64,000 nucleotides of DNA from Streptomyces sp. NBC_00443 (lineage in GTDB: Bacteria; Actinomycetota; Actinomycetes; Streptomycetales; Streptomycetaceae), in NCBI RefSeq assembly GCF_036014175.1, contig NZ_CP107917.1, positions 124,001 to 188,000 on the forward strand. Direction: 5' to 3'. Each line of letters begins with the position of its first letter. Within the stretch, counting starts at the first letter, position 1. The translations under genes and the position numbers were made by a program. Below, piece by piece: positions 36,574 through 46,446 of the stretch. Under the pieces are notes generated by a model. That model was not told the origin of the DNA. It worked only from the letters and a program-made list of their open reading frames with translations, and made no database searches.

Positions 36574-37446
36574 CTACCCCTCCTCGCCCTTCTCGTCGGT
36601 GGCGTCCGGCTCGTCGTGCCGCTTGCCCAAGTAGGCGTCCACGACGGCGGCGTTCCGGCCGATCGTGTGCGGTGGGCCCTCGGCCACAAGGCGGCCGTCG
36701 GCCATGACGGCCACCCAGTCGCTGATGCCCATGACCACGTCCATGTCGTGCTCGACGAAGCAAACCGTCAGCCCCTCTTCGCGCAGCTGCGTGATGTGTC
36801 CGAGCAGCGACTGGGTCAGCGCGGGGTTCACCCCGGCCATCGGCTCGTCGAGCAGGAGCATGACCGGCCGGGTCATCAGCGCGCGGGCCAGTTCCAGCAG
36901 TTTGCGCTGGCCGCCGGAGAGCGTGCCGGCATGGTCGTCGCGCAGGGGCCCGAGCCGGAACCGGTCCAGCAGTTCGTCGGCCCGGCGCTCGAACTCCCGC
37001 TCCTGCCCGCGCCACAGCGGTCTCAGCAGCGCCGGCAACACCCGCTCGCCGCGATGTCCGGGTGCGGCGAGCAGCAGGTTCTCCAGCACCGTGAGCCGGG
37101 CAACCGCCCTGGAGAGCTGGAACGTACGGACCATTCCGCGCCGTGCCACCCGGTGCGCCGGGGCACCGGTGAGCGGCTGTCCGTCGAACGACCAACGGCC
37201 GCCGTCGGCCCGGTCGAACCCGCTCACCACGTTGAACAACGTGGTCTTGCCGGCGCCGTTGGGCCCGATGAGCGCCGTGATGGCCCCGCGCTGCACCTCC
37301 AGGTGCTCGACCCGCACGGCGACGAGGCCGCCGAAGGTGCGGGTCACCTGGTCCAGGACCAGCAGGGGATCGGGCTTGCGCACCCCCGGCTCGGGATCGA
37401 TCGCGAAGAGTCGGCCCGGTTGGGACACGACAGGGTCAGCGGCCAC
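36574..37446 (-). CDS. ABC ATPase, LivG-type (second system)
   Basis: A 290-residue ATPase. P-loop GPNGAGKTT, LivG-type RRGMVRTFQLSRAV, signature LSGGQRKLLELARAL, Walker B LLLDEPMAGVNP and H-loop CFVEHDMDVVM are all canonical. GTG start, overlapping the LivM gene by 11 bases. The C-terminal acidic tail (DATDEKGEEG) is short. Confidence 0.92.
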   Translation of the reverse strand: MAADPVVSQPGRLFAIDPEPGVRKPDPLLVLDQVTRTFGGLVAVRVEHLEVQRGAITALIGPNGAGKTTLFNVVSGFDRADGGRWSFDGQPLTGAPAHRVARRGMVRTFQLSRAVARLTVLENLLLAAPGHRGERVLPALLRPLWRGQEREFERRADELLDRFRLGPLRDDHAGTLSGGQRKLLELARALMTRPVMLLLDEPMAGVNPALTQSLLGHITQLREEGLTVCFVEHDMDVVMGISDWVAVMADGRLVAEGPPHTIGRNAAVVDAYLGKRHDEPDATDEKGEEG

Positions 37447-38428
37447 TGAGCAACATCTCCTTCCGGCTGCCGAGGATGCCCTGTGGCCGGAACGTGACCA
37501 GCAGGATCAGGGCGACCCCGACCAGGGCGAAGCGCACCGCGCCGACCTCCGACGTGCTGATGAGGTCCGGCGAGATGTACTCGGCGTCGATGGCCTGGCG
37601 CAGCGCGCTGTCGAGGAAGCTGAGGACGAACCAGAACAGGATCGAGCCGACGACCGGCCCGAGGATGCGCCCGGCGCCTCCCAGCACGAGCAGCGTGTAC
37701 AGGAAGAACGTGACGCCCGGATCGTAGTTGTCCGGGTTCACGGACTGCACCTGGATCGCCTGCATCATGCCCGCGACCGCCCCGATGACGCCACCGAGCA
37801 CGAGGCTCTGCATCTTGTACGCGTAGACATTCTTGCCGAGGCTGCGCGCGGCGACCTCGTCATCACGGATCGACCGGATGACACGGCCCCAGGGGCTGTG
37901 GATCAGCAGGGCCAGCAGACCTCCGACCACGAGCACCAGCGCCCATCCGACGATCATCACCCAGAGATCGCGGGAGCTGAACCTCACGAGCCACACGCCG
38001 TAGGTGCCGGGCTCGATGGGGCTGATTTCGTAGAAGTCGTTCGCGAATCTCTGCAGCCCGAAGACCCCACCGGTGACCGGCTCGGCCCAGTTGGAGCGGT
38101 AGAACAGCCGTAGCGCCTCCCCCGCCGCGATCGTGGTGATCGCGAGGTAATCGGCGCGCAGCCGCAGAGTGGGCAGGCCGAGGAGCAGGGCCAGCACGAT
38201 CGCGCACGCGATTCCGCCCAGGACTCCGAGCCACATCGGGCCGCCGTACGTCGACACCGTGATGGCGAGTCCGTAACCGCCGACCAACATGAACCCGACC
38301 TGGCCGAAGTTCAGCAGCCCCGTGTAACCGAAGTGCAGGTTCAGCCCCATCGCGGCGAGGGCGTAGACGGCGGCGATGGGGCCGATTCCGGAGCGGAGTG
38401 CGTCGGAGACGATGGCCGAGAAGTCCAT
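37436..38428 (-). CDS. ABC permease, LivM-type (second system)
   Basis: A 330-residue permease. LNLHFGYTGLLNFGQVGFML is the LivM signature, and the loop VIRSIRDDEVAARSLGKNVY faces the ATPase. It ends FRPQGILGSRKEM. ATG at 38428 has GAGGAG seven bases upstream; the frame extends to 38788 without support. Confidence 0.9.
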   Translation of the reverse strand: MDFSAIVSDALRSGIGPIAAVYALAAMGLNLHFGYTGLLNFGQVGFMLVGGYGLAITVSTYGGPMWLGVLGGIACAIVLALLLGLPTLRLRADYLAITTIAAGEALRLFYRSNWAEPVTGGVFGLQRFANDFYEISPIEPGTYGVWLVRFSSRDLWVMIVGWALVLVVGGLLALLIHSPWGRVIRSIRDDEVAARSLGKNVYAYKMQSLVLGGVIGAVAGMMQAIQVQSVNPDNYDPGVTFFLYTLLVLGGAGRILGPVVGSILFWFVLSFLDSALRQAIDAEYISPDLISTSEVGAVRFALVGVALILLVTFRPQGILGSRKEMLLSGR

Positions 38429-38438
38429 GGCGCGCTCC

Positions 38439-39434
38439 TCACCCGACACGTTCGGCCCGGCCGAGGATGCCCTGCGGCCGGACGAGGAGAACGAGGATGA
38501 GGACGAGCAGCGCCCAGGCGTACTGCAGGTCGACCGGGAACCACAGGGTGGACATCTGGGCGACGATGCCGATGACGAGGCTGCCGACCATCGCACCGTA
38601 GGCGGAGCCGAGGCCGCCCAGGATGATCCCCGCGAACATGAGCAGCAGGAGTTTGAAGCCCATGTCCCAGGTGACGATCTCCACCAGGCCGAAGAAGACG
38701 CCACCGAGTGCGGCCAGTCCGCCGGCGAGCATCCACACGAACAGCACAACCCGCTGCACGTCGATGCCTGAGGCCTCCGCGAGGTCACGGTTGGCGGAGA
38801 CGGCCCGGACGGCCGTGCCGATCCGCGTCTTCTGCAGGAGCGCGGCGATGCCGAGCAGCACCAGCACGGCGAGCAGGGTGACCGTGAGGTCCCGTGGGGT
38901 GATGCCGGCCGGGCCCAGGTCGATCGTGCTCTGGATGTCGTACTGCGCGTAGGAGGCGGGGCGGGTTCCGTACAGCACGAGTACGACGTGGCGCAGCAGT
39001 AGCGAGAGCCCGATGGTGACGATGAACATGTTGATCAGCCCGGTGCCCCGTGCCCGCAGCGGGCGCCAGATGCCGCGATCGACCGCTCCGCCCAGCAGGG
39101 CGCCGAAGACCACCGCGGCGAGGGCGGCGGGAATCAGGTGCCAGCCCGGCCCGGCCGCGGAGGCGTTGAGGAAGAACGCGAAGGTGGCGCCGATCGTGAC
39201 GAACTCACCGTGCGCGAAGTTGATCAGGTGGATGGTGCCGAAGATCAGTGAGAGCCCGACCGATGTGATCGCGATGATCACTCCGAACTGGATACCGTCG
39301 ATCAGCGCCTGCAGAGCGCGCGCGGCGAACGTGGGGCCGCGCGGGACTTCCTCACCCTGTGCCCGCGCGGAGATCGCGGGCACCACTACGAGGACCAGGG
39401 CGAGGGCCGGTACGAGCATCCGCTGACAGCGCAC
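38439..39434 (-). CDS. ABC permease, LivH-type (second system)
   Basis: A 331-residue permease with a cleavable-looking N-terminal segment ending ISARAQ, then LIDGIQFGVIIAITSVGLSL and IHLINFAHGEFVTIG. It carries the conserved ATPase-facing loop VRAVSANRDLAEASGID and the ending VRPQGILGRAERVG. The start is not firm (GTG at 39434 or ATG at 39419). It is first in the - strand operon. Confidence 0.9.
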   Translation of the reverse strand: MRCQRMLVPALALVLVVVPAISARAQGEEVPRGPTFAARALQALIDGIQFGVIIAITSVGLSLIFGTIHLINFAHGEFVTIGATFAFFLNASAAGPGWHLIPAALAAVVFGALLGGAVDRGIWRPLRARGTGLINMFIVTIGLSLLLRHVVLVLYGTRPASYAQYDIQSTIDLGPAGITPRDLTVTLLAVLVLLGIAALLQKTRIGTAVRAVSANRDLAEASGIDVQRVVLFVWMLAGGLAALGGVFFGLVEIVTWDMGFKLLLLMFAGIILGGLGSAYGAMVGSLVIGIVAQMSTLWFPVDLQYAWALLVLILVLLVRPQGILGRAERVG

Positions 39435-39642
39435 GATGATTCCGGTACGTCACGAACGTCCCTTATGGGCTCAGTGTAAGCGCAGGTCGGGGCGGTGACA
39501 TGGGCCGCGCTCCTTCCGCTTCGGCCCGCTGATCGCCGCAGAGGCCAGCCGGTGGCCGGCGCTCCGATCCGCCTGACCGGCACCGAGACCATCCCTACAG
39601 AGGTCGGCGATCCCCACGTCATCCTCACCGCCGTCGACCAGC

Positions 39643-39909
39643 TCACCGACAACAGCACGCCGACGTGACCAGCGTGGCGAAGTCCGCAGAGGCACGCAAG
39701 GACACGTTCTCCTCAGCGATCCGCTCGGCACTCCACACCACGTCGGTGCCGTCGTGCCCGCGCACTCCGTTGCACTCGCGGAGCAGGAACGCAAGATCCA
39801 CGGGAAGCGGCTGCCCGAGCACACGTTCGACCTCGGCCAATGCTTCGCTGGTCGCCGGCTCAGCAAGCTCCGCGTCCGCCCTCACTTGAAGGATCCGTTC
39901 ACGCCACAT
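39643..39909 (-). pseudogene. SMI1/KNR4-family protein, N-terminal fragment
   Basis: From the ATG at 39909 it reads ERVLGQPLPVDLAFLLRECN, then GVRGHDGTDVVWSAERIAEE, the start of an SMI1/KNR4 (SUKH) domain, and then breaks at about 39665 into unrelated sequence. SUKH proteins are immunity or scaffold proteins in many genomes. The remaining half of the domain is missing. Confidence 0.6.
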
Positions 39910-40660
39910 CCGGCGAGCATCCCAGGACCCTGAAGATCGCGGCCGCCCGATCACTGCGAGGGCTTTGCGGTGCCCGTGACATGCCGCGCCGACGGCCCGT
40001 CAGCCGCACCGGCCGCCGGTGCGATTCCCCGGCCGCAAGCTGCATGCCACCACTGTTCGAGACCGGCCCCTGGCCGTGGCGCGTGCCCTTATGCCGATCT
40101 GCAAGGGCAAACCAGGCACTCCCCCGGCTCAGCGCACAGGGCAGGCGGAGAGGATCCGCCGTGACCGTCTGAGTCACCAGTCGTGCGACCGGCGATGCGA
40201 CATGGACGCCAGTCACGTTCGCCATCAGGGCCCGGCCGCCTGCGCGTCGGGGGCGAACCATGCGCGCGATGAGGCCCGGACCGAACCGTCCTGGCCCATC
40301 GTGGGTGACTTCTACTGTTCTGGATCGAGTCGGTCGTGTCCCGGGGAACGGATCAGCGCATCGCGTGCACCCTGGCGTGGGGGTGCGGTGCCCTGCGCGC
40401 CCGCGACTGCGCGTTCGCCGCCGCGGGCGTCTTGGCCGTCCGTGACTCAGGACTGGTCTCCGATGCCGTCGCCACAGTCACCGACCGTACAGCCCCGGTA
40501 CAGGAGGCCGGCAGTGCCCATCTCGGGCCGTGAGCAGGCAGCCAGGGGTGAGGGGCAGGGATCGCGTCTACTGCCGTCCCACGGCTCGACGGTCAGGGCC
40601 CGGCCCAGTGGCGGCGGGCCGGGGGCCGCATGCCACGCGGGCCGGGTCGCCGCTACCCCC
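39910..40660. other. Gene-poor region
   Basis: 751 bases with no supported gene. Short frames here have atypical codon use. One at 40336-40533 reads protein-like (AFAAAGVLAVRDSGL) but has no ribosome-binding site or recognised family. Confidence 0.4.
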
Positions 40661-41221
40661 TCAGTGGTGCTTCCTGTCGACTGCCCGGAAGCTGCCGACG
40701 AGTGCGAACGGCACCACGCTCCCGTCGAAAACAACCGTTCCCGGGATTGCACTGCTGGAGTCTCCGCGCCCGATCGTCGCAATTGCGGCACCGTTGTCGC
40801 ACGTGATTCCGGTGAAGAATTCGATCCTCTTGTCAGTTTCGTTCCGGACGTTGAAGCTGGTCGCCGGACTACTGATTACAGCGATGCACTCACCCCCCTT
40901 GACCGAATACGTCCGCTCGTTGACATAGACCCGTTCGCGGTCGTCATCGTCCCTCCAGTCGCCGTGATTCGACCGCCCGTCCCGGCCCGTCTGCCCGTCC
41001 CGGCCCATCTGCCCGTCCCCGCCCGTCTGCCCGTTCCCGCCCACGTCCCCTCCCTGAGGCAAGGAGGCCGCAGCCTCCTGCACCGACGCGGCGGACTCCG
41101 GAACCGAATTTGAAGCCGACGCATAGTTCACGGTGGTTGCAGCGACGACGGTGACGCCCACCGACAATGCGATCCCGACCACGGTACGCGTACGCATTCC
41201 GCTTCTCCCTCTCGCAGGCAT
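40661..41221 (-). CDS. Secreted protein with Gly/Asp-rich repeats
   Basis: A 186-residue exported protein of unknown role. A signal peptide (MRTRTVVGIALSVGVTVVAA, then a cut near ASA) is followed by an imperfect Gly-Asp-Gln-Thr repeat region (about residues 58-80) encoded by tandem 18-base units near 40970-41045. A folded C-terminal part contains KGGECIAVISSPATSFNVRN and a two-cysteine loop. The C-terminal domain is beta-rich and resembles many actinobacterial secreted proteins of unknown function. Start at 41221 has GGAGAAAG; an ATG at 41197 with GGGAG is an equally good start. Confidence 0.7.
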   Translation of the reverse strand: MPARGRSGMRTRTVVGIALSVGVTVVAATTVNYASASNSVPESAASVQEAAASLPQGGDVGGNGQTGGDGQMGRDGQTGRDGRSNHGDWRDDDDRERVYVNERTYSVKGGECIAVISSPATSFNVRNETDKRIEFFTGITCDNGAAIATIGRGDSSSAIPGTVVFDGSVVPFALVGSFRAVDRKHH

Positions 41222-42306
41222 AATGCTTTCTCCTTCTCTCAGGGATGCCAGCCGACCCGGCCGCCTACGAAAGAAGCTACTCACGCCGAATTCTGTCGCC
41301 ACTTCAGAAATCCATGACAGCCATCAGAACGGGGCCGATCGGGCGTTCAAGAACCCGGAACGACACATGTGACGGACCATCAAAAAGCGACAGCAGAAGC
41401 GACTTGGCCACATCAGTGGGCCGTACGGGGGACCTCACTGACACCCCGTCACACTTCTGCGCGCGTGTCGGGCATTGACAACGCACCGCACGACGACTAG
41501 GACACCGCTCCCGGACATCTGGATCTGCCCTGATCAGCGCCTCACAACAGGAACTCTAGCGGGCACACACAGCCACCACGGACAGACTTGCCGACACCTC
41601 CGCACCAAGGTCGGATCACGCGCGGTCCAGTCGCAGCCGCCGCAACCACGCAAGGAGACCTGCCAGAGACCAGGACCATGCCACCCGAGATAGCCGACGA
41701 CAAGTCAGAACCCGCGGCCACCACCGGAGCGGGGCGCCATCACCCAGGCCCGACAATCCGCGCTGCCAAAACCCGAGCCCAGTTCTGGCCCAGGAACAGC
41801 CCACCGCACGACACGTGCCCCCGGCGTGGGAAACGTAACGGACGGCAACGCCTCTGGCGTGTCCGCCGCGGGTGCCCTGACCACTCGCGGCCCAGGACCC
41901 GATCCGGACATTGCCGCTGCCGCCGGCCATACACGCGGTCTCCGCAGCCGACAGCGGCCTCCGCACGGCCACCGCCACCCAGCCGTGACCGTGCCCGCCC
42001 AGCCCCAGCCGTGGCGGCGACCCACCCGTCTTCGCTCCACCCGCAGCCACCGAGGACGACACCGCCCACGCGGCTACCGCCAGTCGTAGCCCAGCCACCG
42101 CTGCCATCCCTCATACCGGCCGCGACGGCGCTCGAGTCGGCGCAGCCGCCACCGGCTTCACCGCCATCGTTTCGCAACGAGATCGCTCAAGGAGCTGCTG
42201 TGGTCAGGTTCGACTTGTTCCGTAAGATCACTGCATGCCCTCCGCCGAACGCGTAACCCGGTCCACGGTTTCCCGTCGCATCCAGCCGATATCCACCCCT
42301 CAGACG
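41222..42306. other. Gene-poor region, C-rich on the + strand
   Basis: 1085 bases in which every long frame is a low-complexity Pro/Arg/Gly product on one strand or the other. No start signals, motifs or remnants were recognised. A promoter for the secreted-protein gene must lie near 41230-41400. Confidence 0.4.
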
Positions 42307-42723
42307 ATGTCGCAGCTGCCCCAACGGATCTGGTCAGATGAAGACTGGGAGCGGATCCAGCGCGGCTACGCGTCGCGGGGCATGGACGAGAAGTGGAGCG
42401 TCTTCGCGGAGGACGAAGTTGTCTTCCTGCACCGAAGCTGGACCGGTCACGGAGTCTTCGCGGCGACCTTCGCGCCGATGGATCATGACGGGTGGCGCAT
42501 TACTCGTGCGGTCGTAGAACGCGACCCCAAGCGCTATCGGAGCACGGACGACGAGTACGACTGCGTCATGCTTGAGCTGGTAATCAGCGGCATCGTGCTC
42601 GGCGAACCAGCGCATGACCTCCGCTCGAAACTGGTGGAGTTGACGCAACGGAAGCCCGGCTCCGACGATGCGCCCGCTGGGGCGATTCAGCACAGCGCGT
42701 TGGGGCTGCGCTCGGAGTCATAG
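42307..42723 (+). CDS. Conserved hypothetical protein
   Basis: A 138-residue hydrophilic protein. IWSDEDWERIQRGYASRGMD and then VFLHRSWTGHGVFAATFAPM are typical of an uncharacterised actinobacterial family in which the W-S-D-x-D-W-E-R-I opening and L-H-R-S-W-T-G-H motif are conserved. There is no signal peptide. ATG at 42307 fits the family start; the frame also allows 42235. Its role is unknown. Confidence 0.65.
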   Translation: MSQLPQRIWSDEDWERIQRGYASRGMDEKWSVFAEDEVVFLHRSWTGHGVFAATFAPMDHDGWRITRAVVERDPKRYRSTDDEYDCVMLELVISGIVLGEPAHDLRSKLVELTQRKPGSDDAPAGAIQHSALGLRSES

Positions 42724-43550
42724 CCGATACAGCTGAAGCCGTACGACGCCCGGCCCCGCCCTCTGGGCCTCAGAAGGGCAGCCTCGATCGGCGAACGGCA
42801 GCTTGCCGAGTCTCTACGACACGGCAGGCCGTGCCTGACCCCAACTGCCGACCCGCTTAAGCCCGTTCAGCGCGAAGGCATGCGAGCCCTTCGCCACCGC
42901 ATCGTCTGCTTCGCGACTCCAGCACAGCCGGTACGGACACCCACGGGCTGTCCTCGGCAAGTTCAACCACGTACTGCGAACTCAACTGCTAGGCACATTC
43001 GGCGTGTGAAGCCTGGCAGATCACAAGGCAAGGAGCCTGGCGCATCGTGTCGCTACCAGAAGGAGAGCTCGCGGTGCGGCAGGAGTGACGACGGTTGGCC
43101 CTCGGGCTGTTGGGCTCGGATCTGGGGCGAGCCGGCAGGAGCCGGTGCCTGTTTCGGTGGCGGTCCCGCCGAAGGCGAGTCAGTCGACCATGACGCCGCC
43201 CAGGCGCGTCCGGGCAGGGTACGGCCGCCAGGCTGTCCAGGTGGCGACCCCTGCACGCGTCCACACCTGTGCACTGAGGGCGCGTGCCCTCGGGCGCCCC
43301 ATCGATACTCACCACCTCGACGGGACCTGACCTGCCCAAAGGGTCGGAGGCATCGGATGCCGGTTCAAAGACGGCAACGCACTCCACAGCTCGTGACCGA
43401 GCCGAGGACCTCCTGGCCGGTGAAGACCCTCTGACCAGTAACAGCGCGGACTCGATGACAGCCGTCCCCTCCACAACCGCGGATACTCGGCGGTAATGTC
43501 GCCCCCCGCCGGACGGCACGAGACCGGTGGGAGAGAGCGAAGGGGTCCTC
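42724..43550. other. Gene-poor region upstream of the sigma-like gene
   Basis: 827 bases with no supported gene. Overlapping frames at 42880-43434 and 42989-43657 have poor codon structure. The promoter of the sigma-like gene should lie near the right end; its ribosome-binding site is AAGGGG at 43538. Confidence 0.4.
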
Positions 43551-44590
43551 ATGGGGACGGAGACGCCTGCGGACATAGCCGCAGCAACACCTGCGGAGAT
43601 GCACGCCGCCGCCGACCGTTGGCAGCGCATGTGGAGCCACCGCGAGCAGTTGCTCAAGGTGGCCCGGCGCAGGTCGATGAGTGCGGAGGACGCCGAGGAC
43701 GCGGTGCACGAGGCGATGCTGCGCGCCGCTGAGCGCCCCGACCTGGACGACGAGCGGCTCGCGGCGTGGCTGACAACGGTGACGATGCGGCTGTGCGTCG
43801 ACCGCTACCGGCAGGTGAACCGTGAGGCCCAGGTGCACACCAGCCCGACTCTCATCTCCCCCGGCCCGGTGCCCGTCGAGGAGGCGGTGTGCGACCGGGC
43901 CGAGGCGAAGTGGCTGGCAGTCCGCAGTGGTGAGCTGCCCGCTCGGCAGGCCGAGGCGCTGCGGCTGAAGTCGGAGGATCTCGACGTCGGCCAGGTCGCC
44001 GTCCGGATGGGGCTGAGCTACCGGACCGTCGAGTCGCTGCTGGCCCGGGCGCGGCGGACGCTGCGCCAGTCGCTGGCCGCGACGCTCGGATGCGCGCTGT
44101 TCCTGATCGGACGGCCGCGGGGCAGCGGCAAGGTGCAGGCCGTGGCGATTGCTTCCACGGCGGCGACGCTGGCGGTGGCGGGGTTCGTGCTGCCGTACAC
44201 GCTCGACGGGGGCGGGGGCGAGGGCGGTACTGCTCCGCGTCCCATTGTTGCTTCGCCGGGTGTGGAGGAGTTGCGGCCGGACATCAGCGCTGGGGGCAGG
44301 GCTCCTCAGGGGAACCGGACCACGGCCTCGGCGGCCGAACCGAAGGCGACCGGGTCGCCGTCGGGAGAATCGCTCCCGCCGCTGTCTGTGCCGTCGCTGC
44401 CGGAAGTGGCGGTGCCGAAGATCTCGATGTCCCCGCTGCCAGTGCTGTCCGCGCCGGAGGTGCCACGTGTGCCAGAGGTAGCGGGACGGCCCGAGGTGCC
44501 GGAACTGCCCGAGCCCCCAGACCTGCCGGTCGAGCCCCCGCCGTGCCGTCCGAGTGGCTGCAGCTCCCCACGGCGCCCCCTCAGCCGTGA
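43551..44590 (+). CDS. Sigma-70-like (ECF) factor with C-terminal membrane helix and Pro-rich tail, frameshifted end
   Basis: The N-terminal 180 residues are an ECF-type sigma factor: sigma-2 (about 30-85, with MSAEDAEDAVHEAMLRAAER and AWLTTVTMRLCVDRYRQVNR) and sigma-4 (about 125-180, with LDVGQVAVRMGLSYRTVESL). A hydrophobic stretch (AVAIASTAATLAVAGFVLPY, about 196-216) and a long Pro/Glu-rich tail (including PELPEPPDLPVEPPP) follow, presumably outside the membrane. The frame as written continues into the mce genes. One lost base near 44540 gives VPSEWLQLPTAPPQP and a stop at 44590, which is taken as the true end. It precedes the mce operon in the same orientation and may regulate it. Confidence 0.75.
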
Positions 44591-44730
44591 CTCCGATCAA
44601 ACAGTCCTAGCCCCCCGTCCCCCCCGCCCCGAATCCCGCTCGAAAAAATCCACCACCCGAGCGACGGACGCCCCGCCCCTCCCCGTAGAGCAAGTGTCAG
44701 AGCTGCTCCATGGGCTGAAGGGTGGACCGG

Positions 44731-45676
44731 ATGGGTGTCGAGATCTGTGTGGAAGGGCTGACCAAGTCCTTCGGTCACCAGGTCATCTGGCAGGACGTCT
44801 CACTGACGCTGCCCGCCGGGGAAGTCTCGGTCATGCTCGGGCCGTCGGGCACGGGCAAGTCAGTGTTCCTCAAGACGCTCGTCGGACTGCTGAAGCCGGA
44901 GCGAGGATCGATCACGATCCAGGGCCGGGACATCACCAAGCTTCGCGAGCACGATCTGTACGAGGTGCGCAAGCTCTTCGGCGTGCTGTTCCAGGACGGC
45001 GCGCTGTTCGGCTCGATGAACCTGTACGACAACATCGCTTTCCCGCTGCGCGAGCACACCCGGAAGTCCGAGAGCGAGGTCCGGCGCATCGTGCTGGACA
45101 AGATGGACATGGTCGGGCTGATCGGTGCCGAGGGAAAACTGCCCGGCGAGATCTCCGGCGGAATGCGGAAGCGGGCGGGACTGGCCCGGGCCCTGGTGCT
45201 CGACCCGGAGATCATCCTTTTCGACGAACCCGACTCGGGCCTCGACCCGGTCCGGGTCGCCTACCTCAACCAGCTCATCGTCGACCTCAACGCCCAGATC
45301 GACGCGACCTTCCTGATCGTCACGCACGACATCTCCTCCGCCCGCCAGGTGCCGGACAACATCGGGCTGCTGTTCCGCCGCGAGCTGGTCACGTTCGGGC
45401 CGCGCGAGAAACTGCTGACCAGCAACGAGCCCGTTGTGCGGCAGTTCCTGAACGGCCGCATGCAGGGCCCCATCGGCATGGCGGAGGAGAAGGACGCCGC
45501 ACAGGTCGAGCAGGAGCTGGCCGCCCTCGGCGACGACGCCAAGGGCACAGAGTCTCCCGGCAGCCAGACTCCGACCCCCGCCTACTGCCGGGGCCGGGTA
45601 TCCCCGGTCTCCCCGCTGGGAAGCGATCGCCCGACGCGAGGCCGCGCTGCACCAGAAGACGGTGGTCGGCGCATGA
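44731..45676 (+). CDS. Mce-system ABC ATPase (Mkl/MceG-like)
   Basis: A predicted cytosolic ATPase that energises lipid import by Mce/YrbE complexes. P-loop GPSGTGKSV, signature ISGGMRKRAGLARAL, Walker B ILFDEPDSGLDP and H-loop LIVTHDISSARQV are canonical. As sequenced the frame runs on without a stop into the permease, giving an apparent ATPase-permease fusion of some 570 residues from 44722 to 46443. In the next frame the linker reads WEAIARREAALHQKTVVGA and stops at 45676, overlapping the permease ATG at 45673. This is the expected layout, so a frameshift at about 45550-45610 is inferred. ATG at 44731 has GAAGGGTGG upstream. Confidence 0.85.
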
Positions 45677-46443
45677 GCCTTTCACCGATCGGAGCGCTGC
45701 GGCACTCGGGGAGCCTGTTCGCGATGGCGCTGGACGTCGCCCGGACGATTCCCCGGCGGCCCTTCCAGGCAAGGGAGTTCATCCAGCAGGCATGGTTCAT
45801 CGCGAGTGTGACGATTCTTCCGACGGCCCTGGTCTCCATCCCCTTCGGCGCGGTCATCGCACTGCAGATCGGCAGCCTCACGCGACAGCTCGGAGCCCAG
45901 TCCTTCTCGGGCGCCGCCTCCGTGCTGGCCGTGCTGCGCGAAGCCTCGCCGATCGTCACCGCGCTGCTGATCGCGGGCGCCGGCGGCACGGCGATCTGCG
46001 CGGACCTCGGGGCACGGAAGATCCGCGACGAGATCGACGCGATGCAGGTGCTGGGCATCGATCCCATCCACCGGCTGGTAGTGCCGCGGGTGCTGGCATC
46101 GATGCTGGTCGCGGTCCTGCTCAACGGCCTTGTGTCGGTGGTCGGCGTGGCAGGCGGCTACTTCTTCAACGTCGTCCTGCAGAACGGCACTCCGGGCGCC
46201 TACCTCGCTTCCTTCACCACCCTCGCCCAGCTCTCCGACCTGTGGGCGGCCGAGATCAAGGCACTCGTCTTCGGCGCAATCGCCGCGATCGTCGCCTCGT
46301 ACAAGGGACTCACCGCGAAAGGCGGCCCGAAGGGTGTGGGCGACGCGGTGAACCAGTCGGTGGTGATCACCTTCATGTTGCTGTTCGTGACCAACTTCGT
46401 GATGACCGCGGTGTACTTCCAGGTCGTTCCGCAGAGGGGTTAG
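45673..46443 (+). CDS. MlaE/YrbE-type permease, first of two
   Basis: A 256-residue membrane permease with the MlaE-family motif: RQLGAQSFSGAASVLAVLRE, then ALLIAGAGGTAICADLGARK, and EIDAMQVLGIDPIHRLVVPR, the conserved E-x-D-A-L-x-x-x-G-x-x-P loop contacting the ATPase. Five to six helices. The ATG overlaps the restored ATPase stop and the next gene follows after three bases. Confidence 0.88.
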   Translation: MSLSPIGALRHSGSLFAMALDVARTIPRRPFQAREFIQQAWFIASVTILPTALVSIPFGAVIALQIGSLTRQLGAQSFSGAASVLAVLREASPIVTALLIAGAGGTAICADLGARKIRDEIDAMQVLGIDPIHRLVVPRVLASMLVAVLLNGLVSVVGVAGGYFFNVVLQNGTPGAYLASFTTLAQLSDLWAAEIKALVFGAIAAIVASYKGLTAKGGPKGVGDAVNQSVVITFMLLFVTNFVMTAVYFQVVPQRG

Positions 46444-46446
46444 CCG

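Noticed and set aside
41588..42256. Pro/Arg-rich + strand frame and overlapping Gly-rich - strand frames
   Set aside because: Low-complexity translation of C-rich sequence, no motifs, no start signal.
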